A stretch of 64,000 nucleotides of DNA from Morganella sibonii (lineage in GTDB: Bacteria > Pseudomonadota > Gammaproteobacteria > Enterobacterales > Enterobacteriaceae). Where the stretch lies: NCBI RefSeq assembly GCF_040560245.1, contig NZ_JAKMWP010000012.1; one strand, written 5' to 3'. A program made the translations under genes and the position numbers. Positions within the stretch are counted from its first letter, which is position 1, and each line of letters begins with the position of its first letter. The notes under the pieces were generated by a model, which ran no database searches, was not told the origin of the DNA, and saw only the letters and a program-made list of their open reading frames with translations. Shown here in pieces: positions 55,310 to 63,503 of this stretch.

Positions 55310-55568
55310 ATATTGAGTCCTTTTTATTTTAGATTAATGCCGTGTTAGTGGTATAAATAACGGGTTGCCATCACATTAAAGATGAATTCAATTCGTTATT
55401 AAGAAAATAAAATACCATTATTTTTCTAAATATTTTCTTAAATTTTTTCTTAAAAATATCTTTTTTGAACTCTGTTACAGAATTAAGAAACAGAATGAAA
55501 ATGTGCAGGTAACGCAAAGGACTGAATGAGGTAAGCATATTTGCTTACTTAACATAAGGAGTTTGTTG
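55310..55568. other. AT-rich intergenic region with repeated octamer between sfsB and the Mu-type gene
   Basis: Very AT-rich. Four copies of the octamer TTAAGAAA or its complement: 55399-55406 (+), 55434-55441 (-), 55446-55453 (-), 55483-55490 (+), nearly symmetric about 55444. An inverted repeat GTAAGCA-TATT-TGCTTAC follows at 55531-55548. No convincing coding frame before 55569. Confidence 0.65.
55531..55548. promoter_or_regulatory. Inverted repeat (operator-like) upstream of a possible small ORF
   Basis: GTAAGCA (55531-55537), TATT, TGCTTAC (55542-55548), perfect arms, eight bases before the AAGGAG of the candidate 30-codon ORF. Confidence 0.5.
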
Positions 55569-55661
55569 ATGAAACAAAAGCGATTTTTATCTGTTACCAG
55601 GCGTGATACGTCAGCAGCACTGAGCCGGATCTCATTTTCTGCCCGACGATCATTGTATTAA
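55569..55661 (+). CDS. Possible 30-residue basic small protein
   Basis: ATG at 55569 with a strong AAGGAG eight bases upstream opens a 30-codon frame ending TAA at 55659. The product (start MKQKRFLSVTRRDTSAALS) has eight Lys/Arg and no acidic residue except one Asp. No family recognised. It could be a leader peptide for the downstream Mu-type gene 228 bases away, a genuine small protein, or chance. Support is the ribosome site and the operator-like repeat just upstream. Confidence 0.4.
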   Translation: MKQKRFLSVTRRDTSAALSRISFSARRSLY

Positions 55662-55888
55662 GTGCTTACCGTTGTTGTAACAAAATATGCCGATTATTCA
55701 CAAATAAATAATGTTTTATCCTTGTGTTTGTAAAATAATCCCGTAAAAATCGGTGTAGATCCGGAATCAGTTAAAAAATTCAGTGCAGATAAAGCATTTG
55801 TCATTTTTAGGAAAGTGCCCGGCAGATTCACGCAGTTTAAACACAGAAATTGCCGATTTTTTGCTGAAAATGGGTTGCAGGAGAAAAG

Positions 55889-56275
55889 ATGAAAAAAGAA
55901 TGGTATTCCGCGAAGGAATTGGTTGGTTTGGCGGGCTTGCCATCATCTCCTCAAGGTGTCAACCTGATGGCGAGACGGGAAGGCTGGCATCAGCGGCGCA
56001 AGCGCGGCGTGCAGGGAAAAGCAGTCGAGTACAGTATCGATAGTCTGCCGGATGAAGTTCAGGCAATCCTGCATGCGTGTGACAACAGCGCGAGCTATCA
56101 GGCAAAGCGGCAGGATGCGTTTCTGATTTGGGTGGAAGCTTATTATCAGCTCACCAGAGAGGAGCGCGAAAAAATTGTCACGTTCATTCTGCGGGAAGGT
56201 TTAGCCAAACTGATCCAGCATCTCGATGCACAGGAGCTTCCGGGCAGCCGGGAGCAGGACGAAAAACCGGAATAA
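55889..56275 (+). CDS. Mu-repressor-type DNA-binding protein
   Basis: 128-residue protein with an N-terminal HTH_Tnp_Mu_1 type winged domain: WYSAKELVGLAGLP, GVNLMARREGWHQRRKRG and GKAVEYSIDSLPDE. This matches the phage Mu repressor/MuA DNA-binding domain (GMPGSVAGVHYRAN..GWTKRKKEGV..GKAVEYDVMSMP) by recall. The C-terminal half is helical, without repressor tetramerisation features I can identify. GGAG at 55880-55883. It is divergent from the Ner-like sfsB and ends at a bidirectional terminator before ispB. Role inferred as a regulator. Confidence 0.85.
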   Translation: MKKEWYSAKELVGLAGLPSSPQGVNLMARREGWHQRRKRGVQGKAVEYSIDSLPDEVQAILHACDNSASYQAKRQDAFLIWVEAYYQLTREEREKIVTFILREGLAKLIQHLDAQELPGSREQDEKPE

Positions 56276-56306
56276 AAAAACGGGATCTTTACAGATCCCG
56301 TTTTTT
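56274..56306. terminator. Bidirectional terminator before ispB
   Basis: A-run, CGGGATCT (56281-56288), TTAC, AGATCCCG (56293-56300), T-run. Used by the Mu-type gene and, on the minus strand, by ispB. Confidence 0.92.
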
Positions 56307-56314
56307 CTCTGTGA

Positions 56315-57286
56315 TCAGGCAGAGCGGCGGACCGCGATATGTGCCAGACCTGCCAGGGCATCTTTGTACTGAGAGTCCGGCAGAGCAGAGAGCGATGCGA
56401 TCGCTTTGTCTGCTTCTTCTTCGGCGCGGGCATAGGTGTATGCCAGAGAGCCGCAGCGCTTCATCACGGTAAGCACCTGCTCCAGCAGATGACGCCCGTT
56501 ACCCTGTTCAATCGCCTGACGGATCAGCGCGGATTCTTCCGCATTGCCGTTGTGCATGGCATGAAGCAGCGGGAGTGTCGGCTTGCCTTCATCGAGATCA
56601 TCCCCGGTATTTTTACCGAGTGTCGTGTTATCCGCATCATAGTCCAGAACATCATCGATCAGCTGGAAAGCCGTGCCGAGATACCGGCCGTAATCCTGCA
56701 ATGCTTTCTCCTGCTCCGCTGTGGCACCGGCCAGAATCGCGGCAGATTGCGAGGCGGCCTCAAACAGACGGGCGGTTTTGCTGTAGATAACCTGCATGTA
56801 ATCCGCTTCGCTGATATCCGGATCGTTGCAGTTCATCAGTTGCAGTACTTCACCTTCCGCGATCACGTTCGTCGCTTCTGACATCAGTTTCAGCACACGC
56901 ATGGAATCCAGATCCGTCATCATCTGAAAAGATCGTGTGTAGATAAAATCCCCGACCAGCACGCTGGCGGCATTACCGAACACTTCGTTAGCCGTCTGTT
57001 TGCCGCGGCGCATGTCGGATTCATCCACCACATCGTCGTGCAGCAGGGTGGCGGTATGGATAAATTCGATCAGTGCCGCCACCTGAATATGTTTGTCGCC
57101 GTCATAGCCCAGAGCCCGGCCGGTCAGTACGGCGATCATCGGGCGGATCCGTTTCCCGCCGCCGCTGATAATGTAATAACCCAGCTGGTTGATGAGCGAT
57201 ACGTCTGAGGTCAGCTGTTTTTGAATCTTTTGATTGACTGCGGCCATATCATCCGCCGTCAGCGCGATTATTTGTTCTGAGTTCAT
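56315..57286 (-). CDS. ispB: Octaprenyl diphosphate synthase
   Basis: Trans-isoprenyl diphosphate synthase that makes the C40 side chain of ubiquinone and menaquinone; essential in E. coli. First Asp-rich motif LLHDDVVDESDMRRG near residue 82, second LIDDVLDYDAD near 211, GGGKRIRP near the N-terminus. 323 residues, as in E. coli. Divergent from rplU across a 260-base promoter region. Confidence 0.97.
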   Translation of the reverse strand: MNSEQIIALTADDMAAVNQKIQKQLTSDVSLINQLGYYIISGGGKRIRPMIAVLTGRALGYDGDKHIQVAALIEFIHTATLLHDDVVDESDMRRGKQTANEVFGNAASVLVGDFIYTRSFQMMTDLDSMRVLKLMSEATNVIAEGEVLQLMNCNDPDISEADYMQVIYSKTARLFEAASQSAAILAGATAEQEKALQDYGRYLGTAFQLIDDVLDYDADNTTLGKNTGDDLDEGKPTLPLLHAMHNGNAEESALIRQAIEQGNGRHLLEQVLTVMKRCGSLAYTYARAEEEADKAIASLSALPDSQYKDALAGLAHIAVRRSA

Positions 57287-57548
57287 ATGACTTGCTTTAA
57301 CCTTGTTTTTGACATCCCGATCAAAGGTAATGGTTTATGATAGCAGCGTTTTTTTATATTTTGTGATTGTACTGTAAAAAAGCCGCAAATAAACGGCTAT
57401 CTGTAAAGTGGCGTTTTTTTATCATTAGATCGTTTTCAGCACTTGTCATTTGCGGCATTTTTGCGTAAAATCCGCGCCCTATTGTGAATAATTTTATAGT
57501 GCACTCTGAGAATCAAATTTTATGGGGTGTGCGGAAAGCGGAGTTAAT

Positions 57549-57857
57549 ATGTACGCGGTTTTCCAAAGTGGTGGTAAACAACACCGGGTCAGCGAAGGTC
57601 AAATCGTTCGCTTGGAAAAGCTGGACATCGCAACAGGTGAAACTGTTGAGTTTGACCAGGTTCTGATGGTTGCAAATGGTGAAGACATCAAGATCGGCGC
57701 TCCAGTCGTTGAAGGTGTTAAAATTAAAGCTGAAGTGGTTACACACGGTCGCGGCGATAAAATTAAAATCGTTAAGTTCCGTCGTCGTAAACACAGCCGG
57801 AAACAGCAGGGCCACCGTCAGTGGTTCACTGATGTTAAAATCACCGGTATCGCTTAA
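57549..57857 (+). CDS. rplU: 50S ribosomal protein L21
   Basis: 102-residue protein: MYAVFQSGGKQHRVSEGQIV, VEFDQVLMV, then KFRRRKHSRKQQGHRQWFTDVKI. The E. coli protein has 103. GGAG five bases before the ATG; the frame is open nine codons upstream without similarity. Leads rpmA, 20 bases downstream. Confidence 0.98.
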   Translation: MYAVFQSGGKQHRVSEGQIVRLEKLDIATGETVEFDQVLMVANGEDIKIGAPVVEGVKIKAEVVTHGRGDKIKIVKFRRRKHSRKQQGHRQWFTDVKITGIA

Positions 57858-57877
57858 GTTAATAGGAGAGCAGATCA

Positions 57878-58135
57878 ATGGCACACAAAAAGGCTGGCGG
57901 CTCGACTCGAAACGGTCGCGATTCTGAAGCAAAACGTCTGGGTGTAAAACGTTTCGGTGGTGAAGCTGTATTAGCAGGCAGCATCATCGTTCGTCAGCGT
58001 GGTACTAAATTCCACGCAGGCAACAACGTAGGTTGCGGTCGCGACCACACTCTGTTCGCATTAGCTGACGGAAAAGTAAAATTCGAAGTTAAAGGCCCGA
58101 AAAACCGTAAATTCATCAGCATCGAAGCTGAATAA
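57878..58135 (+). CDS. rpmA: 50S ribosomal protein L27
   Basis: 85 residues, as in E. coli: MAHKKAGGSTRNGRDSEAK, RFGGEAVLAGSIIVRQRGTKFHAG, VKFEVKGPKNRKF. The N-terminal tail reaches the peptidyl-transferase centre. A terminator follows; E. coli has yhbE between rpmA and obgE, which is missing here. Confidence 0.98.
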   Translation: MAHKKAGGSTRNGRDSEAKRLGVKRFGGEAVLAGSIIVRQRGTKFHAGNNVGCGRDHTLFALADGKVKFEVKGPKNRKFISIEAE

Positions 58136-58163
58136 GTTTTTCACGTCTTAACCGAGTCCGAAA

Positions 58164-58191
58164 GCCCTGCAAACCTTTTGCAGGGCTTTTT
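58164..58191 (+). terminator. Terminator after rpmA
   Basis: Perfect 10-bp stem GCCCTGCAAA / TTTGCAGGGC with a three-base loop CCT, followed by TTTTT. Confidence 0.92.
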
Positions 58192-58263
58192 ATATGCGTA
58201 AAACGTCATCCCGGGTCATACTGAACCGGTAGTCCGGACACGGCAACGTTACGGAGAAAAGTA

Positions 58264-59433
58264 ATGAAATTTGTAGATGAAGCTAAAATCCTGGTTGTGG
58301 CAGGAGATGGCGGCAACGGATGCGTGAGCTTCCGTCGCGAAAAATATATTCCGAAAGGCGGACCAGACGGCGGAGACGGCGGCGATGGCGGTGATGTATA
58401 CCTCCAGGCCGATGAAAACCTCAATACCCTGATTGATTACCGTTTTGAAAAATCCTTCCGTGCTGAGCGGGGTCAAAACGGCCAGAGTCGTGACTGTACC
58501 GGTAAACGGGGCAACGATATCACGATTAACGTGCCTGTAGGCACCCGTGTGCGTGATATGACCACCAACGAGATACTGGCGGACATGTTGCAGCACGGAC
58601 AGCGCCACATGGTTGCCAAGGGCGGATTTCACGGTCTGGGTAACGCACGCTTTAAATCTTCCGTTAACCGTGCACCGCGTCAGCGCACCATGGGTACCCC
58701 GGGCGAAACCCGTGAACTCATGATGGAACTGATGCTGCTGGCTGACGTCGGGATGCTGGGGATGCCGAATGCCGGTAAATCCACCTTTATCCGTTCTGTC
58801 TCTGCGGCAAAACCAAAAGTGGCGGATTATCCGTTCACCACGCTGGTACCGAGCCTGGGTGTGGTGCGGATGGATAACTCACAGAGCTTCGTGGTCGCGG
58901 ATATCCCGGGGCTGATCGAAGGCGCATCTGATGGTGCCGGCCTGGGTATTCGTTTCCTGAAACATCTGGAGCGCTGCCGCGTGCTGCTGCACCTGATCGA
59001 TATCTGCCCTGTGGATGAAAGTGATCCGGTGGAAAACGCGAAGATCATTGTCGGCGAACTGGAAAAATACAGTGAAAAGCTGGCAGAGAAGCCGCGCTGG
59101 CTGGTCTTCAACAAGGTCGATCTGATTGATCCGGAAGAAGCGAAAGCCCGTTCTCAGGCGATCGCGGATGCGCTCGGCTGGGATGAAAAATTCTATATGA
59201 TCTCTGCAGTCAATCACGAAGGCGTGAAAGCACTGTGCTGGGATCTGATGGAATTCCTCAACACCCACGCCCGCGAAGCGGTTGCCGAAGTACCGGCCGC
59301 TGATGCGAAAGTGGACTTTATGTGGGACGATTACCACAAAGAGCAGCTTGAGCAAACGGAAGACGATGATGACTGGGACGACGACTGGGATGAAGACGAC
59401 GAAGAAGGTGTCGAATTCATCTGGAAGAAATAA
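58264..59433 (+). CDS. obgE: Ribosome-assembly GTPase ObgE
   Basis: Essential Obg GTPase for 50S assembly, stringent response and persistence. Glycine-rich Obg fold (1-158) with GGPDGGDGGDGGDVY, G domain from about 160 with GMPNAGKSTFIRSV, DIPGLIEGA, NKVDLI, and a strongly acidic C-terminal tail of Asp and Glu ending EFIWKK. 389 residues (E. coli 390). Terminator follows. Confidence 0.97.
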   Translation: MKFVDEAKILVVAGDGGNGCVSFRREKYIPKGGPDGGDGGDGGDVYLQADENLNTLIDYRFEKSFRAERGQNGQSRDCTGKRGNDITINVPVGTRVRDMTTNEILADMLQHGQRHMVAKGGFHGLGNARFKSSVNRAPRQRTMGTPGETRELMMELMLLADVGMLGMPNAGKSTFIRSVSAAKPKVADYPFTTLVPSLGVVRMDNSQSFVVADIPGLIEGASDGAGLGIRFLKHLERCRVLLHLIDICPVDESDPVENAKIIVGELEKYSEKLAEKPRWLVFNKVDLIDPEEAKARSQAIADALGWDEKFYMISAVNHEGVKALCWDLMEFLNTHAREAVAEVPAADAKVDFMWDDYHKEQLEQTEDDDDWDDDWDEDDEEGVEFIWKK

Positions 59434-59450
59434 TCGTCAGAGTTCTGAAT

Positions 59451-59490
59451 AAAAACCCGATAGTTGGTTACCCGACTATCGGGTTTTTTT
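59451..59490 (+). terminator. Terminator after obgE
   Basis: 10-bp stem ACCCGATAGT (59455-59464) / ACTATCGGGT (59475-59484), 10-base loop, T-run. It insulates obgE from the accessory genes downstream. Confidence 0.92.
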
Positions 59491-59632
59491 ATGGATGAGG
59501 GGATGAGGGCTGTATTGCGATTCTCACCGAAAAAATAAATTTTGTTTATGTTAATCACGGTATTTTTATTGCACCCGCATAAATAAGATGGTGAACTTAA
59601 GGTAAATTTTCTTTTATCATTAAGGACGACAA

Positions 59633-60112
59633 GTGGCCAACATCATCTATCTGTCAGTAACCGGTAATAAACAAGGATTAATTTCCCGGGGGGCTTCAAC
59701 GATTGATTCGATCGGAAATAAATATCAGTCGGGACATGAAGATGAAATACTGGTGTTTGAAGTTTCCTCCGGTATGTCGATGGGACAGAATGTCAATTTT
59801 CAGCCGCTGGATATCCGTAAACCAATTGATAAGTCATCCCCGCTTCTTGCCCAGGCGCTGACAAATAATGAAATATTGACGTGTGATTTTTCATTTTACC
59901 GCACAGGGATGAACGGCAGTATGGAGTTATATTACAAAATAAAACTGACCGGGGCTGCGATTGTCAGTCTTAACTGTTTCTATCCGAACTCTGTTACACA
60001 TAACGATTCACAACCGGAAGAAAGTCTTTCAATCCGCTTTAAGTCCATAACATGGGAGCACGTTATGGCCGGAACCAGTTCTTACAGTATCTGGGATGAC
60101 AGGAGTTTCTGA
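59633..60112 (+). CDS. hcp: Orphan type VI secretion tube protein Hcp
   Basis: 159-residue Hcp-family protein, the hexameric ring that forms the T6SS tube and carries small effectors in its lumen. Starts MANIIYLSVTGNKQGLISRG; SSGMSMGQNVNFQPLDIRKPIDKSSP and SLSIRFKSITWEH are typical of Proteobacterial Hcp. GTG start at 59633 with AAGGA upstream. No other T6SS structural genes are in the window, so it is an orphan hcp. Its stop shares one base with the next gene. Confidence 0.93.
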   Translation: MANIIYLSVTGNKQGLISRGASTIDSIGNKYQSGHEDEILVFEVSSGMSMGQNVNFQPLDIRKPIDKSSPLLAQALTNNEILTCDFSFYRTGMNGSMELYYKIKLTGAAIVSLNCFYPNSVTHNDSQPEESLSIRFKSITWEHVMAGTSSYSIWDDRSF

Positions 60113-61038
60113 TGCCAACAGCCCGTGTATTATCGACGCAACCCGCTTACAACCGTGAATTTGATGATTATTGCAATAAGCTGAAAACGCTTTCTGAACG
60201 CGCTGCATCCTATCTGTTATATGACCCGGAAGTAAAAATAATTTACCGGGAGAATATCCGCAAATCGATAGCTTATTTAAGAGAGGAATTTTACCGCAAG
60301 CGAAGTTCAGCGGAGGATCATTATGCTTACAGGCAAGGCCGGGATAATGCGTTTAATGGTCTTATTTATTTGTACCAGAGTGAAGAGGCCGATTACCAAC
60401 GTGGCAGACGGAATGACTGGTCTGTTTATGAGGCAACTGAACGATTTGAAGAGCAAGGATGGGTTTTTTATGCAAAAAAGACAGGTGAAATTATTGGTGG
60501 TGTACTTCAGGTTGCAGGTGGGTATTTAACATTCAGAACCGGACAAATGATTAGGTCAAATAGATTAAAAGGAATCGGTGTATTAGCTATTATAACCGGA
60601 GGTAGTAATATAGTAGAGCATGGAAATATATTGATGTATGATTTTACCAAAGGAAAATACGGCGGTAATGATCTTAATTTTTTACAAAATACGATGGCTG
60701 ATATTTCTGAATATGCAGGGTATAGCAGGCATAGTGGAGAGTTGGCCTATAAATTTGTAGATTTTGGTGTCAATGTTTATCTTTCATTTGGTGCCTTGGT
60801 TAAGTTAAAAAATCCAAACAGATTATTACACCTTCCTGTACCTACCCGAAATGGTGTTGTTTATCCAACAGCAATGGAGCGATGGTTTGGCGACAAAGGT
60901 GGGTATTTTTTATGGCATGCATTTCGTTCTGACTTTACATATAAATTTAAGCAGATGTATAGGCCTGTATTTCTGTATCAATCGGGCATGGCTGCATATA
61001 AGCTTAAGGTGATTATATCCGAATTGATTGATGACTAG
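60112..61038 (+). CDS. Putative T6SS effector, DUF4225-like
   Basis: 308-residue protein recognised by recall as DUF4225-like, a domain found next to hcp genes. N-terminal third helical and charged (RAASYLLYDPEVKIIYREN). The middle has a Gly/Ala/Ile-rich pair of hydrophobic stretches at about 122-170 (GEIIGGVLQVAGG; GIGVLAIITGGSNIV) resembling a membrane-inserting hairpin, followed by a Tyr/Phe-rich C-terminal part. No signal peptide. Directly coupled to hcp (TGATG), so probably delivered by it. Composition turns clearly more AT-rich after about 60460. Toxicity and target are inferred; a pore or membrane action is possible. Confidence 0.72.
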   Translation: MPTARVLSTQPAYNREFDDYCNKLKTLSERAASYLLYDPEVKIIYRENIRKSIAYLREEFYRKRSSAEDHYAYRQGRDNAFNGLIYLYQSEEADYQRGRRNDWSVYEATERFEEQGWVFYAKKTGEIIGGVLQVAGGYLTFRTGQMIRSNRLKGIGVLAIITGGSNIVEHGNILMYDFTKGKYGGNDLNFLQNTMADISEYAGYSRHSGELAYKFVDFGVNVYLSFGALVKLKNPNRLLHLPVPTRNGVVYPTAMERWFGDKGGYFLWHAFRSDFTYKFKQMYRPVFLYQSGMAAYKLKVIISELIDD

Positions 61039-61340
61039 CGGATTGAAGTAAGAAAATATTTTTTGTATAAATTACAGAAATAATTTAGTGATAATTTTAA
61101 GCATAGTAGTATACTCCCGAATAAATATACAGAAATAAATAAATAAACAAGGAGTGATGCTAAAAACGAAAATATAATATCTATATAAATAGGATCGTTA
61201 TTTACGCTTTGGAATAGCAGCACTATAAAAAAAGAAACTGCAGTCGCATTAAGTGTTGCCAAGATATTTGACTTTATACTAATGTAACCAATGTTATACC
61301 TTGCTTTCTTTAATCTTTTTTTGTCTTTCTTAGTTAACAT
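61035..61340 (-). CDS. Small two-helix membrane protein, candidate immunity protein
   Basis: About 101 residues from ATG 61340 (MLTKKDKKRLKKARYN), chosen because AGGA lies six bases upstream; two ATGs further upstream are open. A basic cytoplasmic N-terminus precedes two hydrophobic stretches (about 25-46 and 54-85). Convergent with the effector gene: both stops lie on the palindrome CTAG at 61035-61038. A membrane immunity protein would fit a membrane-acting effector, but immunity genes normally follow on the same strand, so this is inference. Confidence 0.55.
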   Translation of the reverse strand: MLTKKDKKRLKKARYNIGYISIKSNILATLNATAVSFFIVLLFQSVNNDPIYIDIIFSFLASLLVYLFISVYLFGSILLCLKLSLNYFCNLYKKYFLTSIR

Positions 61341-61762
61341 CTTCATTCCTATGTAAACTATGTTATTAAGCGTCAAATACTGGTATTTTCTCAGTTATAC
61401 CTGTAATGGCACTCTTTTTCAATACAAACTAAACTCTGTTATTGGTAATAAAAAATAATACGTTCTGATTTCAACTTTAACTTTAAAGTTAATCAAATGT
61501 CCAGATTTTTTCTTTATAATACAGGGGTAGCAGTCAATAAACTTATATTTTTACTTCCTGGGTGCACGAATGATTAATATTTTTTTCAGCGCTATTTATT
61601 AAGTTAATGAAAAATACTTTTTTTCAATCATACACCATCACTTGAATGATTTCGTAAAGCGCCCCTTTTCTGAGTGAAATGATGGATTGTGGTAGTCAGC
61701 CTGTTTTGATGCTTCTCTTATCAAAGCAAAGCCCGGCACTTGTACCGGGCTTTGTTGTCAAC
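61341..61762. other. AT-rich intergenic region before dacB 3' end
   Basis: 422 bases, strongly AT-rich like the 3' part of the effector gene. No open frame with a plausible start was seen apart from the small membrane protein. It contains the GC-rich dacB hairpin at 61728-61753. This is the right flank of the inserted T6SS cassette. Confidence 0.6.
61728..61753 (-). terminator. Hairpin after dacB
   Basis: AAAGCCCGG (61728-61736) and CCGGGCTTT (61745-61753), 8-base loop. It lies 10 bases past the dacB stop on the minus strand; the T tract is short, so the terminator is weak. Confidence 0.65.
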
Positions 61763-63205
61763 TCAGTAATTACGGTATAAATCTTTATACAAGTGCCCCT
61801 CAAAGCGGACCAGCGGCACACGGCGGCTGCGCTGCTGGGCAGGCGGGACGGCATAAGCGGAAATAAACTGCACGAACGCAATGCGTTGTCCGCTGGCGGT
61901 GGTGAGGAATCCGGCCAGGTTGTAGACACCCTGTAATGAACCGGTTTTGGCTGAAAGTTTGCCGTTAACGCCTGCTTCTGTCAGGCCGCCGCGGTATTGC
62001 AGTGTGCCGTCATGGCCGGAGAGCGGCAGCATTTTAATGAATTGCAGCTGATCATCATGTTTGGCTATAAATTGCAGCACTTCCATCATGGTCGCCGGGG
62101 TGATCAGATTATGGCGTGATAATCCGGAACCATCCACCATCACGGTATTGCCCATATCAATGCCGGCTTTCTCTTTCAGAACCTGACGGACAGCCTGCTG
62201 GCCGGAACGCCAGGTGCCGGGCACGCCGTAATAGCTGCGGCCGATAGTGCGGAAAACTTCATCGGCAATCATATTGTCGGATTTTTTCAGCATTTTGGTC
62301 AGCAACGCGTGCAGCGGGGCGGATTGTGTCTGTATCAGCACGGTGCCGGGTTGTTCCGGATGAGTCTGACGGCGGACATTACCGTTCAGGGCAATCCCGG
62401 CGTGAATCAGTTCATTTTTGACGATAGCCCCGGCGTAGCTTGCACCGTTCTGTACCCCGAATGCCAGCGGCAGCGGCTCGCTGCGCTGATTCATACAGCC
62501 GGTGATGGTATAGCGGTTCAGTTCACCGGGCACCACATCCAGTTCGCAGAAACGCCCTTCGGCAGAGCCGCGCTCCAGCGTTTTGACTTCACTGAACATA
62601 TTGACCGGGTAGTAATCCGCCGTGCGGATATACGCAGTATCTCCGGGCTTATCACCGGGGTGCAGCGTTACCGAAAAGCAGTTACGGTCAATAATGGCAG
62701 CTCCCGGCGGGGCGCTGAAGCACTGGGTTAAATCATTCCACACCCAGCCCGGTGCTTTGTCATGACTGGCAAATGCAGAGATGTCGATCACCAGATCACC
62801 ATCAATAGCCTGTACCCCGGCTTTGCGCAGTTCATTGACCATATTGCGGATCTGCTGACGGGTAAGGGTCGGATCACCGGTAAAACGGGTGATTAAATCT
62901 CCTTTCAGGGTGGTACCATCAAGATGCCCTTTGGTTTCCAGACTGGTGGTAAAGCGGAAATCCGGTCCCAGCTGTAACAGTGCGGCCAGCGCCGTCACCA
63001 CCTTCTGGGTACTGGCGGGCAGGGCCATTTGTTGTCCCTGGTATTCCACGATTGGCTGAGCATCGCCTACCCGCTGTGCAATCATCGCCAGGTTTGTGCC
63101 GGCGGGCAGATATTGGGTATATTCCTCAACCGGAGTAGCTGCTGCACCTGCAGCCAGTAATACTGATAATCCCGTTGCATACGAGAGCCGGGTAAAAACA
63201 TTCAT
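61763..63205 (-). CDS. dacB: D-alanyl-D-alanine carboxypeptidase/endopeptidase PBP4
   Basis: Class C penicillin-binding protein of the periplasm that trims and cleaves peptidoglycan cross-links. Signal peptide to about residue 24 (LAAGAAATP), SxxK motif STQK near 65, SDN near 307 (KKSDNMIAD) and KTG (LSAKTGSLQG) near 418. 480 residues (E. coli 477). Divergent from greA, as in E. coli; the T6SS cassette was inserted between obgE and dacB. Confidence 0.96.
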   Translation of the reverse strand: MNVFTRLSYATGLSVLLAAGAAATPVEEYTQYLPAGTNLAMIAQRVGDAQPIVEYQGQQMALPASTQKVVTALAALLQLGPDFRFTTSLETKGHLDGTTLKGDLITRFTGDPTLTRQQIRNMVNELRKAGVQAIDGDLVIDISAFASHDKAPGWVWNDLTQCFSAPPGAAIIDRNCFSVTLHPGDKPGDTAYIRTADYYPVNMFSEVKTLERGSAEGRFCELDVVPGELNRYTITGCMNQRSEPLPLAFGVQNGASYAGAIVKNELIHAGIALNGNVRRQTHPEQPGTVLIQTQSAPLHALLTKMLKKSDNMIADEVFRTIGRSYYGVPGTWRSGQQAVRQVLKEKAGIDMGNTVMVDGSGLSRHNLITPATMMEVLQFIAKHDDQLQFIKMLPLSGHDGTLQYRGGLTEAGVNGKLSAKTGSLQGVYNLAGFLTTASGQRIAFVQFISAYAVPPAQQRSRRVPLVRFEGHLYKDLYRNY

Positions 63206-63503
63206 TGAGCGACCTATCCATCACAATCCGGGGTGAGAGCCCGTTATACTAAAGCCACGGGCCGGTAAAAGTAAACGATGACCCGCATTGCGCTCCGGGA
63301 TAGAATACCGGAACAGGATCTCAGTTCAGCCCGCGCGGATAACGCGTCAACCGCGCTGACAGCATCCGTAGTGCGATGGCCGTATCAGCGCAAATTTACA
63401 CGGTTTTACTTAATAGTAGTGTGCCACATATGGTGCATAAGGTACTGTTATCGTTTAATCAGGATGATATGACTATTACTTAGGAATGATTCAGAGGTAG
63501 AGA

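Noticed and set aside
55783..56043. 86-codon plus-strand frame overlapping the Mu-type gene
   Set aside because: Overlaps the better supported gene at 55889 in another frame and has no ribosome site.
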